64,000 nucleotides of DNA from Mycobacterium sp. 852014-50255_SCH5639931 (GCF_001665605.1 NZ_LZSV01000035.1:124001-188000), one strand, 5' to 3'. Shown: positions 35,498-44,780, numbered from the stretch's first letter. Made by a program: numbers and translations. The notes: generated from the letters alone by a model not told the origin.

Positions 35498-36370
35498 TTA
35501 ACGCTGCTGCGCGTCCCACCATTCCCCGCTGATCTCCCCGTGCGCGACCAATACCGACGGTCCTCTCAAGTAGCTGGTGGCATCGGTGACGGTGACGACG
35601 ACGTCGCCGCCCGGCACCCGCACCGTGAGGGTGCCGGTGTCCGCCCCGCCGGCGGCCAGTGCGGCCACCGTGGCCGCGACCGTTCCGGTGCCGCACGAGC
35701 GGGTCTCACCCACGCCCCGCTCGTGCACCCGCATCCGCACCGCGCCGCCGGCCGGTGCCGTGAGAACTTCGATGTTGACCCCCTCCGGGAACTGGGCGTG
35801 GTCGTAGCTGACCGGCGCCGCCACGTCCAGCCTTGTCAGCTCCTCGGCGGTCAGGTCGGGATCCACACACGCCAGGTGGGGATTGCCCACGTCGACCGCC
35901 ACGCCGGAAAACCGGCGCCCGCCGACCGTCGCCTCGCCCGGGCCCAGCGTGTTGGCCTTGCCCATGTCGACGGTGACGTCGGCATACGTCGCATCGACGC
36001 GGTGCACGGTGACCGGCCGGGGGCCGGCCTGCGACCCGACCACGAACTCGTCCCGGGACTCCATCCCGCTGGCCCGCAGGTAGTGTGCGAACACCCGGAC
36101 GCCGTTGCCGCACATCTGGGCGACGGAGCCGTCGGCGTTGCGGTAGTCCATGTACCAGTCGGCCGAGTCCACGCCATCGGGCAGCCGGTCGAGCACGCCG
36201 GCCGAGTGGGCGGCACCGGCGGTGGTCACCCGCAGCACCCCGTCGGCGCCCAGCCCGCGCCGCCGGTCGCACAAGGCGGACACCCGGGCCGCGGTAAGTG
36301 TGAGCGCCGCGTCGACATCGGGCAACAACACGAAGTCATTCTCCGTGCCGTGGCCCTTGGCGAAGATCAT
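35498..36370 (-). CDS. dapF: Diaminopimelate epimerase
   Basis: Interconverts LL- and meso-diaminopimelate for peptidoglycan and lysine synthesis. The 290-residue protein has the two catalytic Cys loops, AQMCGNGVRVFAHYL and TRSCGTGTVAATVAAL, plus KGHGTENDFVLLPD and GNPHLACVD. ATG 36370 (MIFAKGHG) matches the family. GTG 36388 would add six residues and has TATCCT six bases upstream, so a leaderless start there cannot be excluded. It follows miaA by 22 bases, probably in the same operon. Confidence 0.96.
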   Translation of the reverse strand: MIFAKGHGTENDFVLLPDVDAALTLTAARVSALCDRRRGLGADGVLRVTTAGAAHSAGVLDRLPDGVDSADWYMDYRNADGSVAQMCGNGVRVFAHYLRASGMESRDEFVVGSQAGPRPVTVHRVDATYADVTVDMGKANTLGPGEATVGGRRFSGVAVDVGNPHLACVDPDLTAEELTRLDVAAPVSYDHAQFPEGVNIEVLTAPAGGAVRMRVHERGVGETRSCGTGTVAATVAALAAGGADTGTLTVRVPGGDVVVTVTDATSYLRGPSVLVAHGEISGEWWDAQQR

Positions 36371-36392
36371 ATGCGCCGCGCGATTCACCTGC

Positions 36393-37325
36393 TCAGGATA
36401 CGTGGCGCCAGGCTCGCAGGGCTTCGTCGACGAGCCGCGCGCTATCCGCGGCGTCCAGCCAGTGGACCCGGTGGTCGCGGCGGAACCATGACCGCTGCCG
36501 TCGCACATAGCGTCGGGTGCCCATGTAGGTCTGTTCCCGCGCGTCGCGCAGCCGATCCGCGCCGCCCCCGGCGTCGAGCGCCTCGATCACCTGGGCGTAG
36601 CCCAGGGCGCGCGACGCGGTGACCCCGTCGCGCAGGCCCGCGCCGAGCAGCGCGCTCACCTCGCCGACCAGGCCCTGGTCGAACATGGCGTCGGTGCGGC
36701 GGGCCAACCGCTCGTCCAGAATCGTTGTCTCGCAATCCAGTCCGACGATGGCGGTGTCCCACCTAGGCGGGCCGATGCGGGGTGCGGACGCGGCGTACGG
36801 CCGTCCCGTCAGCTCGACCACTTCGAGCGCCCGCACGGTGCGCCGCGCGTCGGTGGGCAGGATGGCCGCGGCGGCGGCGGGGTCGCGACGAGCCAGCTCG
36901 GCGTGCAGCTCGCCGACCCCGACCTCGGCCAGCCGCTGTTCCCAGCGCGCCCGCACGGCGGGATCGGTCGCGGGGAACGACCAGTCGTCGAGCAGGGACT
37001 GGATGTAGAGCATCGAGCCGCCCACGATGATGGGGACGGCGCCGCGGGCGGCGATCGCCTCGACGTCGGTCGCGGCCGCGCGCTGGTAGCGGGCGACGGT
37101 CGCGGTCTCGGTGACGTCCAGGACGTCGAGCTGGTGATGCGGGATGCCGCGGCGTTGGTCGACGGGAAGCTTGGCCGTCCCGATGTCCATTCCGCGATAG
37201 AGCTGCATCGCGTCGGCGTTCACGATTTCGGCGGATCCCTCGAGCCGTTCGACCCGTTCTGCAAAGTCGAGCGCCAGCTGCGACTTGCCGGTTCCGGTGG
37301 GGCCGATGATCGCCAGTGGTCGCAC
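36393..37325 (-). CDS. miaA: tRNA dimethylallyltransferase
   Basis: Adds the isopentenyl group to A37 of tRNAs reading UNN codons; MiaB, also in this window, then methylthiolates it. The 310-residue enzyme has the P-loop GPTGTGKSQLAL, NADAMQLYRGMDIGTAKL (dimethylallyl site), GIPHHQLD, and TRRYVRRQRSWFRRD. GTG 37325 (VRPLAIIGPTG) follows GAGGTGG and lies seven bases after the preceding stop; a longer frame to 37379 is unlikely. Confidence 0.96.
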   Translation of the reverse strand: MRPLAIIGPTGTGKSQLALDFAERVERLEGSAEIVNADAMQLYRGMDIGTAKLPVDQRRGIPHHQLDVLDVTETATVARYQRAAATDVEAIAARGAVPIIVGGSMLYIQSLLDDWSFPATDPAVRARWEQRLAEVGVGELHAELARRDPAAAAAILPTDARRTVRALEVVELTGRPYAASAPRIGPPRWDTAIVGLDCETTILDERLARRTDAMFDQGLVGEVSALLGAGLRDGVTASRALGYAQVIEALDAGGGADRLRDAREQTYMGTRRYVRRQRSWFRRDHRVHWLDAADSARLVDEALRAWRHVS

Positions 37326-37332
37326 GGCCACC

Positions 37333-38022
37333 TCAGAGCTGCCAGGTGCCGGCGAAGTAGCCCACGCCGTAGGGCGCACCCCGGTACAGCTCCTTGGCCG
37401 AGCGCGGCCCGGGTTCGGACAGGCCGGCCAGCACCTGAAAGGCGACCCGGCCCAGGATCTGCCGCGGCAGCCGCGTCAGGGCGGCGACGTCGCCGGTTGC
37501 CAGCGCGTCGTCGAGGGCGGCCTGCGCGCCGGCGTTGCCCGGGTCGAATCCGCCGGGGGCGGCCGGCGTCAGGGTGTTCGCGCCGTCGGCCACGACCAGC
37601 ACGCCGATCGGCTCCCGTGATCGGTCGATGTCGGCGCGCAAGCGTCGCCCCTGGGCGAGCGCGGTCCCGGCGTCGTGGTCGGCGGAGTAGACGCGGGCCT
37701 GCGCGGTCGCGTCGGGCCGGGCCTGGCCCCGGACCCAGCCGGCCAGCAACACGCACACGGGCAGGTCGGCGGGCGCCGCGGAGGGGGCTTGCGGGGAAAG
37801 CCCGACCCGCACGTCGGCGCCGAAACCCGAGAAGGAGCCGGCCGTGCCGGGGCCGAAAACGTCGTCGCGCCCGGCGGTCCCGATGACGGTCCAGCGCGCG
37901 GGCAATAGGGCGGCCGCCGCCAGCACCGCGGCCGTCAGGTCGGTCACCTCCGCGGCGGCCGCTCCGGCGAGCTCGGGCACCAGCAGCGGAGCCGAGGGAA
38001 CGATGGCAATGCCGCTGAGCAC
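37333..38022 (-). CDS. Class III extradiol dioxygenase B-like protein (Rv2728c-like)
   Basis: A 229-residue Ala-rich protein resembling the LigB/class III extradiol dioxygenase fold: IVPSAPLLVPELAG near the start, WTVIGTAGRDD, GVLVVADGANTLTPAAPGGFDP, and the end GAPYGVGYFAGTWQL. The usual iron ligands (His-rich N-terminal motif) are not obvious, so enzyme activity is doubtful. It sits directly upstream of miaA with a seven-base gap. Confidence 0.8.
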   Translation of the reverse strand: MLSGIAIVPSAPLLVPELAGAAAAEVTDLTAAVLAAAALLPARWTVIGTAGRDDVFGPGTAGSFSGFGADVRVGLSPQAPSAAPADLPVCVLLAGWVRGQARPDATAQARVYSADHDAGTALAQGRRLRADIDRSREPIGVLVVADGANTLTPAAPGGFDPGNAGAQAALDDALATGDVAALTRLPRQILGRVAFQVLAGLSEPGPRSAKELYRGAPYGVGYFAGTWQL

Positions 38023-38028
38023 GCCACC

Positions 38029-38034
38029 AAACTA
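38029..38034 (-). promoter_or_regulatory. Putative leaderless -10 element before the LigB-like gene
   Basis: TAGTTT on the minus strand lies six bases before GTG 38022 and could start a transcript running through miaA and dapF. Confidence 0.5.
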
Positions 38035-38055
38035 ACGGTTCGCCGACGCGTGCGT

Positions 38056-39024
38056 TTAGGCCTCGGCCGCCGCGACAACGGGGCCGGTGTTAAAAGGGCC
38101 GGCGTCGCCGTCCTCGGATGACCACGCGCCCGGCGTGAGGCTTCCGTCGTCGCGCCCAACCTCCGCGACCATCGTCGCGGCCTCGCCGCGGGCCAGTGCG
38201 GCCGTTGCCACGATCACCACCGCCACCGCCGCGATCAGGACGAAGGCCTTGGGCCCGTCGGCGTGCAGTGTTTCGCCGAGCACGAAGATGCCGAGCAACC
38301 CGGCCACGACGGGCTTCGCGACGGTCATCGTCGGCATCGAGGCCGTCAGCGCGCCGGCACGGAACGCCGACTGCTGGAAGATCATCCCGGTCAGCGCCAG
38401 CAGTAGCCAGGGGACGAACTCGGGGGCTGTCAGCACGGCCAACGGGCCGTTCTCGCCCACCTCGACGATGCCCTTGGTGAGCACCGCGAACAATGCCAGG
38501 GCCGACCCCGCCACCACCGCGAGCAGCGCGGCCGCCATCGGGCTGCCCGACCAGATTCGCGCGGCCACGACGCACGCGATCAGCAAAGGCACCATCACCG
38601 CGGCGACGATGGCCCACGTCTCCACCGACGCGCGCTGATGGCCGGAGGCCGGGTCACCGACGATGATGACCACCGCCAGGGCGCCGGCCAGTGTCACCGC
38701 CCACACCCACTCCCAGCGGGTCACCCGGCGCTTGGTCAGCCGCGCGTAGATCGGCAGGGCGAACAGCAACGCGGTCACCTGCAGCGCGGTCACCAACACC
38801 ACCGAACCCCACGCCAGGGCCCCGGCCTGCAGGCTGTAGTTGACGATCGCGGCCAGGCCGCCCAACCACCACCGGGTGTCCCGCAGCGACATGCGGAACA
38901 GCTCGAGATGGCCGACCTTCTTATCCGTGATCTCCTGCGCCGAGCGCTGACGGATCACATCGCCGACCGCGGACGCCAACGCCGCACACAGCGCTATCAG
39001 CGCCGCGACATCAACCTTCGACAT
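38056..39024 (-). CDS. DMT-superfamily (EamA-like) transporter (Rv2729c-like)
   Basis: A 322-residue integral membrane protein with about nine to ten helices, for example AALIALCAALASAVGDVIRQ, VTALQVTALLFALPIYA, WAVTLAGALAVVIIVG, and TVAKPVVAGLLGIFVLGETL, the last being the DMT signature. The substrate is unknown. GAGGGG precedes ATG 39024. The first 18 codons resemble those of a short frame 75 bases upstream (39099-39410). Confidence 0.85.
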   Translation of the reverse strand: MSKVDVAALIALCAALASAVGDVIRQRSAQEITDKKVGHLELFRMSLRDTRWWLGGLAAIVNYSLQAGALAWGSVVLVTALQVTALLFALPIYARLTKRRVTRWEWVWAVTLAGALAVVIIVGDPASGHQRASVETWAIVAAVMVPLLIACVVAARIWSGSPMAAALLAVVAGSALALFAVLTKGIVEVGENGPLAVLTAPEFVPWLLLALTGMIFQQSAFRAGALTASMPTMTVAKPVVAGLLGIFVLGETLHADGPKAFVLIAAVAVVIVATAALARGEAATMVAEVGRDDGSLTPGAWSSEDGDAGPFNTGPVVAAAEA

Positions 39025-39098
39025 GAGCGACCCCTCACCTCACGACTGCCCCGACCAGCTTTCCCTGGGGTGCGGGGAAATACACCAAAAATTCGCGA

Positions 39099-39410
39099 TC
39101 AGTTCAGCAACAACTGTATGACGTAGCGCACGTCATTGCTCTTTGACCGGTTCACCCACTGTTGATACTTCATCAACATAAGTAGGTGCTGTGGGTACCG
39201 CCGCGATTCGATTACAACGGCGGGCCGGCTACGCCGGTTGCGCGACGGCGTCCCGAGCCGCGCCTCTACCCGGTCGCGCGTCGCGGAGGCGTCGACGCGA
39301 GCGAGCTCGACGGTGGCGGCGGCCGTCATCACCAGCGCCGCCACCGCCAGCATTCTGGCGCAGAGCGCGGACGCCAACGCGAGCAACGCGGCGATGTCCG
39401 CCTTGGCCAT
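39099..39410 (-). pseudogene. Possible 5' remnant of a second DMT transporter gene
   Basis: A 103-codon frame begins MAKADIAALLALASALCAR, strikingly like MSKVDVAALIALCAALASA of the intact transporter downstream, and has its own GAGGAA ribosome site before ATG 39410. Similarity ends after about 18 codons. The rest (one weak hydrophobic stretch, then an Arg-rich tail) looks non-native. A decayed tandem duplicate fits; a genuine small membrane protein is the alternative. The rest of 39025-39646 holds no other recognisable gene. Confidence 0.45.
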
Positions 39411-39646
39411 GGTTCCTCGGTCCGAGTCGGGGTACGGACAACCGTCATACCCGCTGCGTCCGGACGGATGCAGCGGGTATGAACGAGAAGATCAGGGTGG
39501 CGGCGCACGGGCCGCCAAGCTGCTTGAATACTGTTAAGCAGCTGTTGGGAGAGCCGAGACGGCAGGCCCGCGGCTGCAGCAGATGGTGCCGCTACGCGCG
39601 GCAGGTGCGCGGAATACCGACCGCGCGAAGGGTAGGTGACGAGCGC

Positions 39647-41008
39647 ATGACGGCTGACGAACCACACGGCGGAGATCCGGCTGACCCGGTGGCCCAACCG
39701 GTTTCGCGCCCGGTGCCACGTCCGGGACCACGTCCCGGGCCCCGGCCGCTCAGTCCGGGGCCGCGGCCCACCACCCATCCCATACCGGCGCCCCCGCGCA
39801 GCGATCCGCATCAGTTCGGGCGGGTCGACGACGACGGCACGGTCTGGCTGATCACCGCCGCCGGCGAGCGCATCGTCGGCTCCTGGCAGGCCGGCGACCG
39901 AGAAGCCGCCTTCGCCCACTTCGGCCGCCGCTTCGACGACCTGAGCACCGAGGTCACCCTCATGGAGGAGCGGCTGGCGGCCGGAACCGGTGACGCCCGC
40001 AAGATCAAAGCCCACGCCACCGAACTGGCCGAAACGTTGCCGACGGCGTCAGTGCTGGGCGACATCGACGCGCTCGCGCGCCGGCTGACCAGCCTCATCG
40101 ACCAGGTCGAGAGCACCGTCGCCGAGGAGCGCTCCCGCCGCGACGAGCACCGCGCCACCCAGACCGCACGGAAGGAGGCGCTGGCCGCCGAGGCCGAGGA
40201 GTTGGGCGCCAACTCGACACAGTGGAAGGCGGCCGGCGACCGGCTGCGCGCCATCCTCGACGAGTGGAAGACCATCAACAGCCTGGACCGCAAGGTCGAC
40301 GATGCGCTGTGGAAGCGTTATTCGGCGGCCCGGGAGGCCTTCAACCGGCGGCGGGGATCGCATTTCGCCGAGCTGGACCGGGAGCGGGTGGGAGTCCGGC
40401 AGGCGAAGGAACGGCTGTGCGAGCGGGCCGAGGAGTTGTCCGATTCGACGGACTGGACCGCCACCAGCGCGGAATTCCGCAAGCTGCTTACGGAGTGGAA
40501 GGCGGCGGGCCGAGCGGCCCGCGACGTCGACGACGCCCTGTGGCGGCGGTTCAAGGCGGCCCAGGACATCTTCTTCGCGGCCCGCAACGCGGCGACGGCG
40601 GAGAAGGACGCGGAGCTGCGGGCCAACGCCACCGCCAAGGAGGCGCTGCTGGCCGAGGCGGAGAAGATCGACACGAGCAACCACGACGCGGCCAGGGCCG
40701 CGCTGCGGTCGATCGCCGAGAAGTGGGACGCGATCGGCAAGGTGCCGCGGGAACGGTCCGCCGAATTGGAGCGCCGGCTGCGTGCGATCGAGAAGAAGGT
40801 GCGCGATGCGGGCGAGGCCGATTGGTCGGATCCGCAGGCGCAGGCCCGCGCTGAGCAGTTCCGCACCCGTGCCGAACAATACGAGCAGCAGGCCCAGAAG
40901 GCCGCGGCGGCGGGCCGCACCAAAGAGGCCGAAGAGGCCAGGGCCAACGCCGAGCAGTGGCGGCAGTGGGCGCAGGCGGCCGCCGAGGCGCTGACCCGCA
41001 AGCCCTAG
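39647..41008 (+). CDS. DUF349 coiled-coil protein (Rv2731-like)
   Basis: A 453-residue protein. A Pro/Arg-rich N-terminus (RPVPRPGPRPGPRPLSPGPRP) is followed by an all-alpha body with three DUF349 repeats: ILDEWKTINSLDRKVDDALWKRY, LLTEWKAAGRAARDVDDALWRRF, and IAEKWDAIGKVPRE. The end is a long charged coiled coil. Function unknown; DUF349 proteins are thought to act on nucleic acids or ribosomes. ATG 39647 gives the family length; the frame is open further upstream without similarity. The stop shares CTAG with the convergent gene. Confidence 0.9.
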   Translation: MTADEPHGGDPADPVAQPVSRPVPRPGPRPGPRPLSPGPRPTTHPIPAPPRSDPHQFGRVDDDGTVWLITAAGERIVGSWQAGDREAAFAHFGRRFDDLSTEVTLMEERLAAGTGDARKIKAHATELAETLPTASVLGDIDALARRLTSLIDQVESTVAEERSRRDEHRATQTARKEALAAEAEELGANSTQWKAAGDRLRAILDEWKTINSLDRKVDDALWKRYSAAREAFNRRRGSHFAELDRERVGVRQAKERLCERAEELSDSTDWTATSAEFRKLLTEWKAAGRAARDVDDALWRRFKAAQDIFFAARNAATAEKDAELRANATAKEALLAEAEKIDTSNHDAARAALRSIAEKWDAIGKVPRERSAELERRLRAIEKKVRDAGEADWSDPQAQARAEQFRTRAEQYEQQAQKAAAAGRTKEAEEARANAEQWRQWAQAAAEALTRKP

Positions 41009-41631
41009 GCTTCGGGATCCCCGGGGGCCGCGCCGTTCGGCTCCCCCCGGCGGTTCGGGGCGTCGGGCCCGTCGTCCAGGCTGTCGAGCAGCGTCATCGA
41101 CTGCTGCTGCGCCGCGACGCGGCGCCGCTGCTCCTCGGCAGCGAGTTGCACGATGGTGCGCGACCACACCACCCGGGCCCACTGGTAGGTCAGCGTGAGG
41201 ACGATGATCCAGGCCGCGATCAGCCCCACCCCCGGGCCCGGGTGCCCCGCGGCCACCGTCTGACGCGACCAGATGGCCAACAGTCCCGCCGCGCCGGCGA
41301 GCGCCGAACCCGCCAGCGCGATCCAGGCCAGCGCCCAGCGCCGCGTGACCAACGCCAGCATCGAGAAGCCGACGCCGAACACCAGCGTCAGCCAGGCGAA
41401 CACCCGCGACGGCAGCGACACCGCGGCCGCGCCGGCCCCGTGGCTGCTGAACAACACGTCCCAGCCGCGCACCGCGCCGGTGTGCGGCAGGATGAACGAT
41501 CCCAGCAGCACGAAGACCAGGATGGCCACGACGAACCCCCGTGGGCCCGGGTCGAATCCGCGCGCCACGCGGCGCTCGGCGGCCTCGATTTCGGTGCGCA
41601 GGGCGTCGAGGTCGGGGTGTTCTTCGTTCAT
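41005..41631 (-). CDS. Conserved membrane protein (Rv2732c-like)
   Basis: A 208-residue protein. A charged N-terminal helix (LDALRTEIEAAERRVARGFDP) is followed by four transmembrane helices (VVAILVFVLLGSFILP, VFAWLTLVFGVGFSMLALV, WIALAGSALAGAAGLLAIW, and VGLIAAWIIVLTLTYQW) and a Gln/Arg-rich tail. No known domain was recognised. ATG 41631 overlaps the miaB TGA (ATGA), so it is translated with miaB. Confidence 0.85.
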   Translation of the reverse strand: MNEEHPDLDALRTEIEAAERRVARGFDPGPRGFVVAILVFVLLGSFILPHTGAVRGWDVLFSSHGAGAAAVSLPSRVFAWLTLVFGVGFSMLALVTRRWALAWIALAGSALAGAAGLLAIWSRQTVAAGHPGPGVGLIAAWIIVLTLTYQWARVVWSRTIVQLAAEEQRRRVAAQQQSMTLLDSLDDGPDAPNRRGEPNGAAPGDPEA

Positions 41632-43130
41632 CGGGCACATCCAAGGGGTTCGATTGGGCCGGCGGGCGGTCCGACGGCGGGCATGCCGAGCCCGATGCCA
41701 CCCGGGCGCTGCCCGGCGGCGTGCGCGTCCCCGGCGCGGGTGCGGCGATGGCTGAGGACGCCGGCGTCGGCGATGAGGTGGTGCGGCGCGGCCTGGGTGA
41801 TCACCGCGGTGACGAGGTCCCCGGGTCGGATTCGGTCGTCGGCGCTGAAGTGCACCAGGCGCCCGTCGCGGGCGCGGCCGGTCATCCGCGCCGTGCGGGT
41901 GTCCTTGCGTCCCTCGCCTGCGGCGACCAGCAGCTCGACGGTCTGGCCGACCAGCGCACGATTGCCCTCCAGCGAGATCTGCTCCTGCAGCTCGACCAGG
42001 CGCTCATAGCGTTCCTGCACAACGGCTTTCGGGAGCTGCCCGGCGAGCTCGGCGGCGGGGGTGCCGGGCCGTTTGGAGTACTGGAAGGTGAACGCGGCCG
42101 CGAACCGGGCCTGCCGCACCACGTCCAGGGTGGCCGCGAAGTCCTCTTCGGTCTCACCGGGAAACCCGACGATCAGGTCGGTGGTGATGGCGGCATGCGG
42201 CATGGCCGCGCGCACGCGGTCGATGATGCCGAGGTAGCGCTCGGCGCGGTACGAGCGCCGCATCGCGCGCAGCACCCGGTCGGAGCCCGACTGCAGCGGC
42301 ATGTGCAGGGCGGGGCAGACATTCGGCGTCTGCGCCATGGCGTCGATGACGTCGTCGGTGAATTCGGCCGGATGCGGGGAGGTGAACCGCACCCGTTCCA
42401 GACCGTCGATGTCCCCGCACGCCCGCAGGAGGCGCGCGAAGGCGCCGCGATCGCGGGGCAGCGCCGGGTCGGCGAACGACACCCCGTAGGCGTTGACATT
42501 CTGGCCCAGCAGCGTGACTTCGAGCACGCCGTCGTCCACCAGCGCCCTCACCTCGGCCAGGATGTCGGCCGGGCTGCGGTCGACCTCCTTGCCCCGCAGC
42601 GAGGGCACGATGCAGAAGGTGCAGCTGTTGTTGCACCCGACGGAGACGGAAACCCAAGCGGCGTAAGCTGATTCGCGTGCGCTCGGCAGCGACGACGGAA
42701 ACTCCTGCAGCGACTCGGCGATCTCCACCTGGGCGACCTTGTTGTGCCGCGCCCGTTCCAGCAGCGTGGGCAGCGATCCGAGGTTGTGCGTGCCGAAGAC
42801 GACGTCGACCCAGGGCGCCTTGCGCAGCAACGCATCCCGGTCCTTTTGGGCCAGGCAACCCCCGACCGCGATCTGCATCTCGGGGTTGCCGCGCTTGCGC
42901 GGCGCCAGGTGGCTGAGGTTGCCGTACAGCTTGTTGTCGGCGTTTTCGCGGACCGCGCAGGTGTTGAAGACGACCACGTCGGCGTCGGCCCCCTCGACCG
43001 CCCGCTCGTAACCGGCCGCTTCCAGCAGACCCGCCAACCGCTCGGAATCGTGGACGTTCATCTGGCAGCCGTAGGTGCGCACCTGGTAGGTACGCGCCCC
43101 CGAAACATCTCGGGCCACCATCGAAGTCAC
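41628..43130 (-). CDS. miaB: tRNA-2-methylthio-N6-dimethylallyladenosine synthase
   Basis: Radical-SAM methylthiotransferase acting on A37 after MiaA. The 500 residues contain the UPF0004 domain with three cluster cysteines (TYGCQMNVHDSE, FNTCAVRENAD, GGCLAQ), the radical-SAM site GCNNSCTFCIVP, and a C-terminal TRAM domain. The last 45 residues are a Pro/Gly-rich extension beyond TRAM. GTG 43130 is chosen because TACCAT lies six bases upstream; ATG 43121 is the next start. It is coupled to the membrane protein downstream. Confidence 0.95.
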   Translation of the reverse strand: MTSMVARDVSGARTYQVRTYGCQMNVHDSERLAGLLEAAGYERAVEGADADVVVFNTCAVRENADNKLYGNLSHLAPRKRGNPEMQIAVGGCLAQKDRDALLRKAPWVDVVFGTHNLGSLPTLLERARHNKVAQVEIAESLQEFPSSLPSARESAYAAWVSVSVGCNNSCTFCIVPSLRGKEVDRSPADILAEVRALVDDGVLEVTLLGQNVNAYGVSFADPALPRDRGAFARLLRACGDIDGLERVRFTSPHPAEFTDDVIDAMAQTPNVCPALHMPLQSGSDRVLRAMRRSYRAERYLGIIDRVRAAMPHAAITTDLIVGFPGETEEDFAATLDVVRQARFAAAFTFQYSKRPGTPAAELAGQLPKAVVQERYERLVELQEQISLEGNRALVGQTVELLVAAGEGRKDTRTARMTGRARDGRLVHFSADDRIRPGDLVTAVITQAAPHHLIADAGVLSHRRTRAGDAHAAGQRPGGIGLGMPAVGPPAGPIEPLGCAR

Positions 43131-43136
43131 GGGGCC

Positions 43137-43142
43137 ATGGTA
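43137..43142 (-). promoter_or_regulatory. Putative leaderless -10 element of miaB
   Basis: TACCAT on the minus strand lies six bases before GTG 43130, between recX and miaB. Confidence 0.45.
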
Positions 43143-43182
43143 CGGCGACCGGTCGGCGGGCGAGAAACCGCACGTCACCGGG

Positions 43183-43695
43183 CTAGACCCGGCGGCGCTC
43201 CCGTTCGGCGGCCAGTTCGGCGAGGACGACCTCGCACGCCAGGTTCTGGCTGTAGCCACGGCGCGCCAACATCCCGACCAGCCGGCGGGTCACTCGCGCG
43301 TCATCGCCGTCCAGCGCTTCCCGACGCAGCTTGGCCCGCACCAACTGCTCGGCCCGGTCCCGCTCGGCACCGGCGTCGATCCCGGACAGCGCGGTGGCGA
43401 TCACGTCCCTGTCGACACCCTTGGTGCGCAGTTCAGCGGCCAGGGCCCGCCTGCTCTTCGCCCGGCGGGACTGCACCCACTGCTCGGCGAAGTCGCTGTC
43501 ATCGACCAGGCCAACGGCGGCGAGCCGGTCGAGCACGGCAGCCCTGATGTCCTCGGGGTAACCGCGTTTCGCCAGCTGGCCGTGCAGCTCGGCCCGGGTG
43601 CGCGCCCTCGCGGTGAGCAGGCGCAGGCACAGCGTCCGCGCCTGCTCCTCGCGAGAGGGCTCAGAAATCGACGGGGGCGGGCAGGACGTCGTCAT
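43183..43695 (-). CDS. recX: RecA regulator RecX
   Basis: Binds RecA filaments and limits their extension. The 170-residue helical-repeat protein shows ARTLCLRLLTARARTRAELHGQLAKRGYP, VDDSDFAEQWVQSR, and GDDARVTRRLVGMLARRGYS. Its start ATG 43695 lies within recA: 35 bases overlap, the arrangement I recall from M. tuberculosis, so it should be translated from the recA message. Confidence 0.95.
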   Translation of the reverse strand: MTTSCPPPSISEPSREEQARTLCLRLLTARARTRAELHGQLAKRGYPEDIRAAVLDRLAAVGLVDDSDFAEQWVQSRRAKSRRALAAELRTKGVDRDVIATALSGIDAGAERDRAEQLVRAKLRREALDGDDARVTRRLVGMLARRGYSQNLACEVVLAELAAERERRRV

Positions 43696-44701
43696 CGGTC
43701 ACGACCGCGCCAATGCCGAGCTTCTCCTTGATCTTCTTCTCGATCTCGTTGGCCACCTCGCCGTTTTCCATCAGGAAGGTGCGGGCATTCTCCTTGCCCT
43801 GACCGAGCTGCTCACCCTCGTAGGTGAACCAGGAACCGGACTTGCGGATGAAGCCCTGCTCCACGCCCATATCGATCAGCGAACCCTCGCGGCTGATTCC
43901 CCTGCCGTAGAGGATGTCGAATTCCGCCTGCTTGAACGGCGGCGCCACCTTGTTCTTGACGACCTTGACCCGGGTGCGGTTACCGACCGCGTTGGTGCCG
44001 TCCTTGAGCGTCTCGATCCGGCGCACGTCCATGCGCACCGACGCGTAGAACTTCAAAGCCTTACCGCCCGTGGTGGTTTCCGGGCTGCCGAACATCACCC
44101 CGATCTTTTCCCGCAGCTGGTTGATGAAGATCGCGGTGGTTCCCGAATTGTTCAGCGCGCCAGTCATTTTCCGCAGCGCCTGGCTCATCAGCCGGGCCTG
44201 CAGACCGACGTGGCTGTCGCCCATCTCGCCCTCGAGCTCCGCGCGCGGCACCAGCGCCGCCACCGAGTCGATGACCAGGATGTCCAGCGCTCCGGAGCGG
44301 ATCAGCATGTCGGCGATCTCGAGCGCCTGCTCCCCCGTGTCGGGCTGGCTGACCAGCAGGGAATCGGTATCCACGCCCAGCTTGTTGGCGTAGTCCGGGT
44401 CCAGCGCGTGCTCGGCGTCGATGAACGCCGCGACGCCGCCGGCGGCCTGGGCGTTGGCCACCGCGTGCAGGGCGACGGTGGTCTTTCCCGAGGACTCCGG
44501 GCCGTAGATCTCCACGACCCGGCCGCGGGGCAGGCCGCCGATGCCCAGGGCCACGTCCAGTGCGATGGATCCGGTCGGGATGACCGAGATCGGCTGACGC
44601 ATCTCGTCGCCGAGACGCATCACCGAGCCTTTGCCATAGCTCTTTTCGATCTGGGCCATCGCCAGTTCGAGAGCCTTCTCGCGGTCGGGGGCTTGCGTCA
44701 T
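43661..44701 (-). CDS. recA: Recombinase RecA (no intein)
   Basis: Strand-exchange ATPase and co-protease for LexA. The 346-residue protein has Walker A GPESSGKTT, Walker B LDILVIDSVAALVP, loop 2 FGSPETTTGGKALKFYASVR, and an acidic C-terminus. It is continuous, without the large intein present in M. tuberculosis recA. AGGAGAGG precedes ATG 44701. Upstream lie a PafBC-type promoter and a LexA box, giving two damage inputs. Confidence 0.98.
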   Translation of the reverse strand: MTQAPDREKALELAMAQIEKSYGKGSVMRLGDEMRQPISVIPTGSIALDVALGIGGLPRGRVVEIYGPESSGKTTVALHAVANAQAAGGVAAFIDAEHALDPDYANKLGVDTDSLLVSQPDTGEQALEIADMLIRSGALDILVIDSVAALVPRAELEGEMGDSHVGLQARLMSQALRKMTGALNNSGTTAIFINQLREKIGVMFGSPETTTGGKALKFYASVRMDVRRIETLKDGTNAVGNRTRVKVVKNKVAPPFKQAEFDILYGRGISREGSLIDMGVEQGFIRKSGSWFTYEGEQLGQGKENARTFLMENGEVANEIEKKIKEKLGIGAVVTDDDVLPAPVDF

Positions 44702-44757
44702 GGTGCCTCTCCTATGGTTCGTTGTGTTCGGTGACCGGTGTCGGTCGGTTGGCCGTG

Positions 44758-44780
44758 ACACTAGAGAAGGCCACCGACAA
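44758..44780 (-). promoter_or_regulatory. PafBC-type promoter of recA
   Basis: Minus strand TTGTCGGTG, eight bases, TAGTGT, nearly identical to the known LexA-independent recA promoter of M. tuberculosis. Start of transcription would be near 44751, giving a leader of about 50 bases. Confidence 0.85.
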
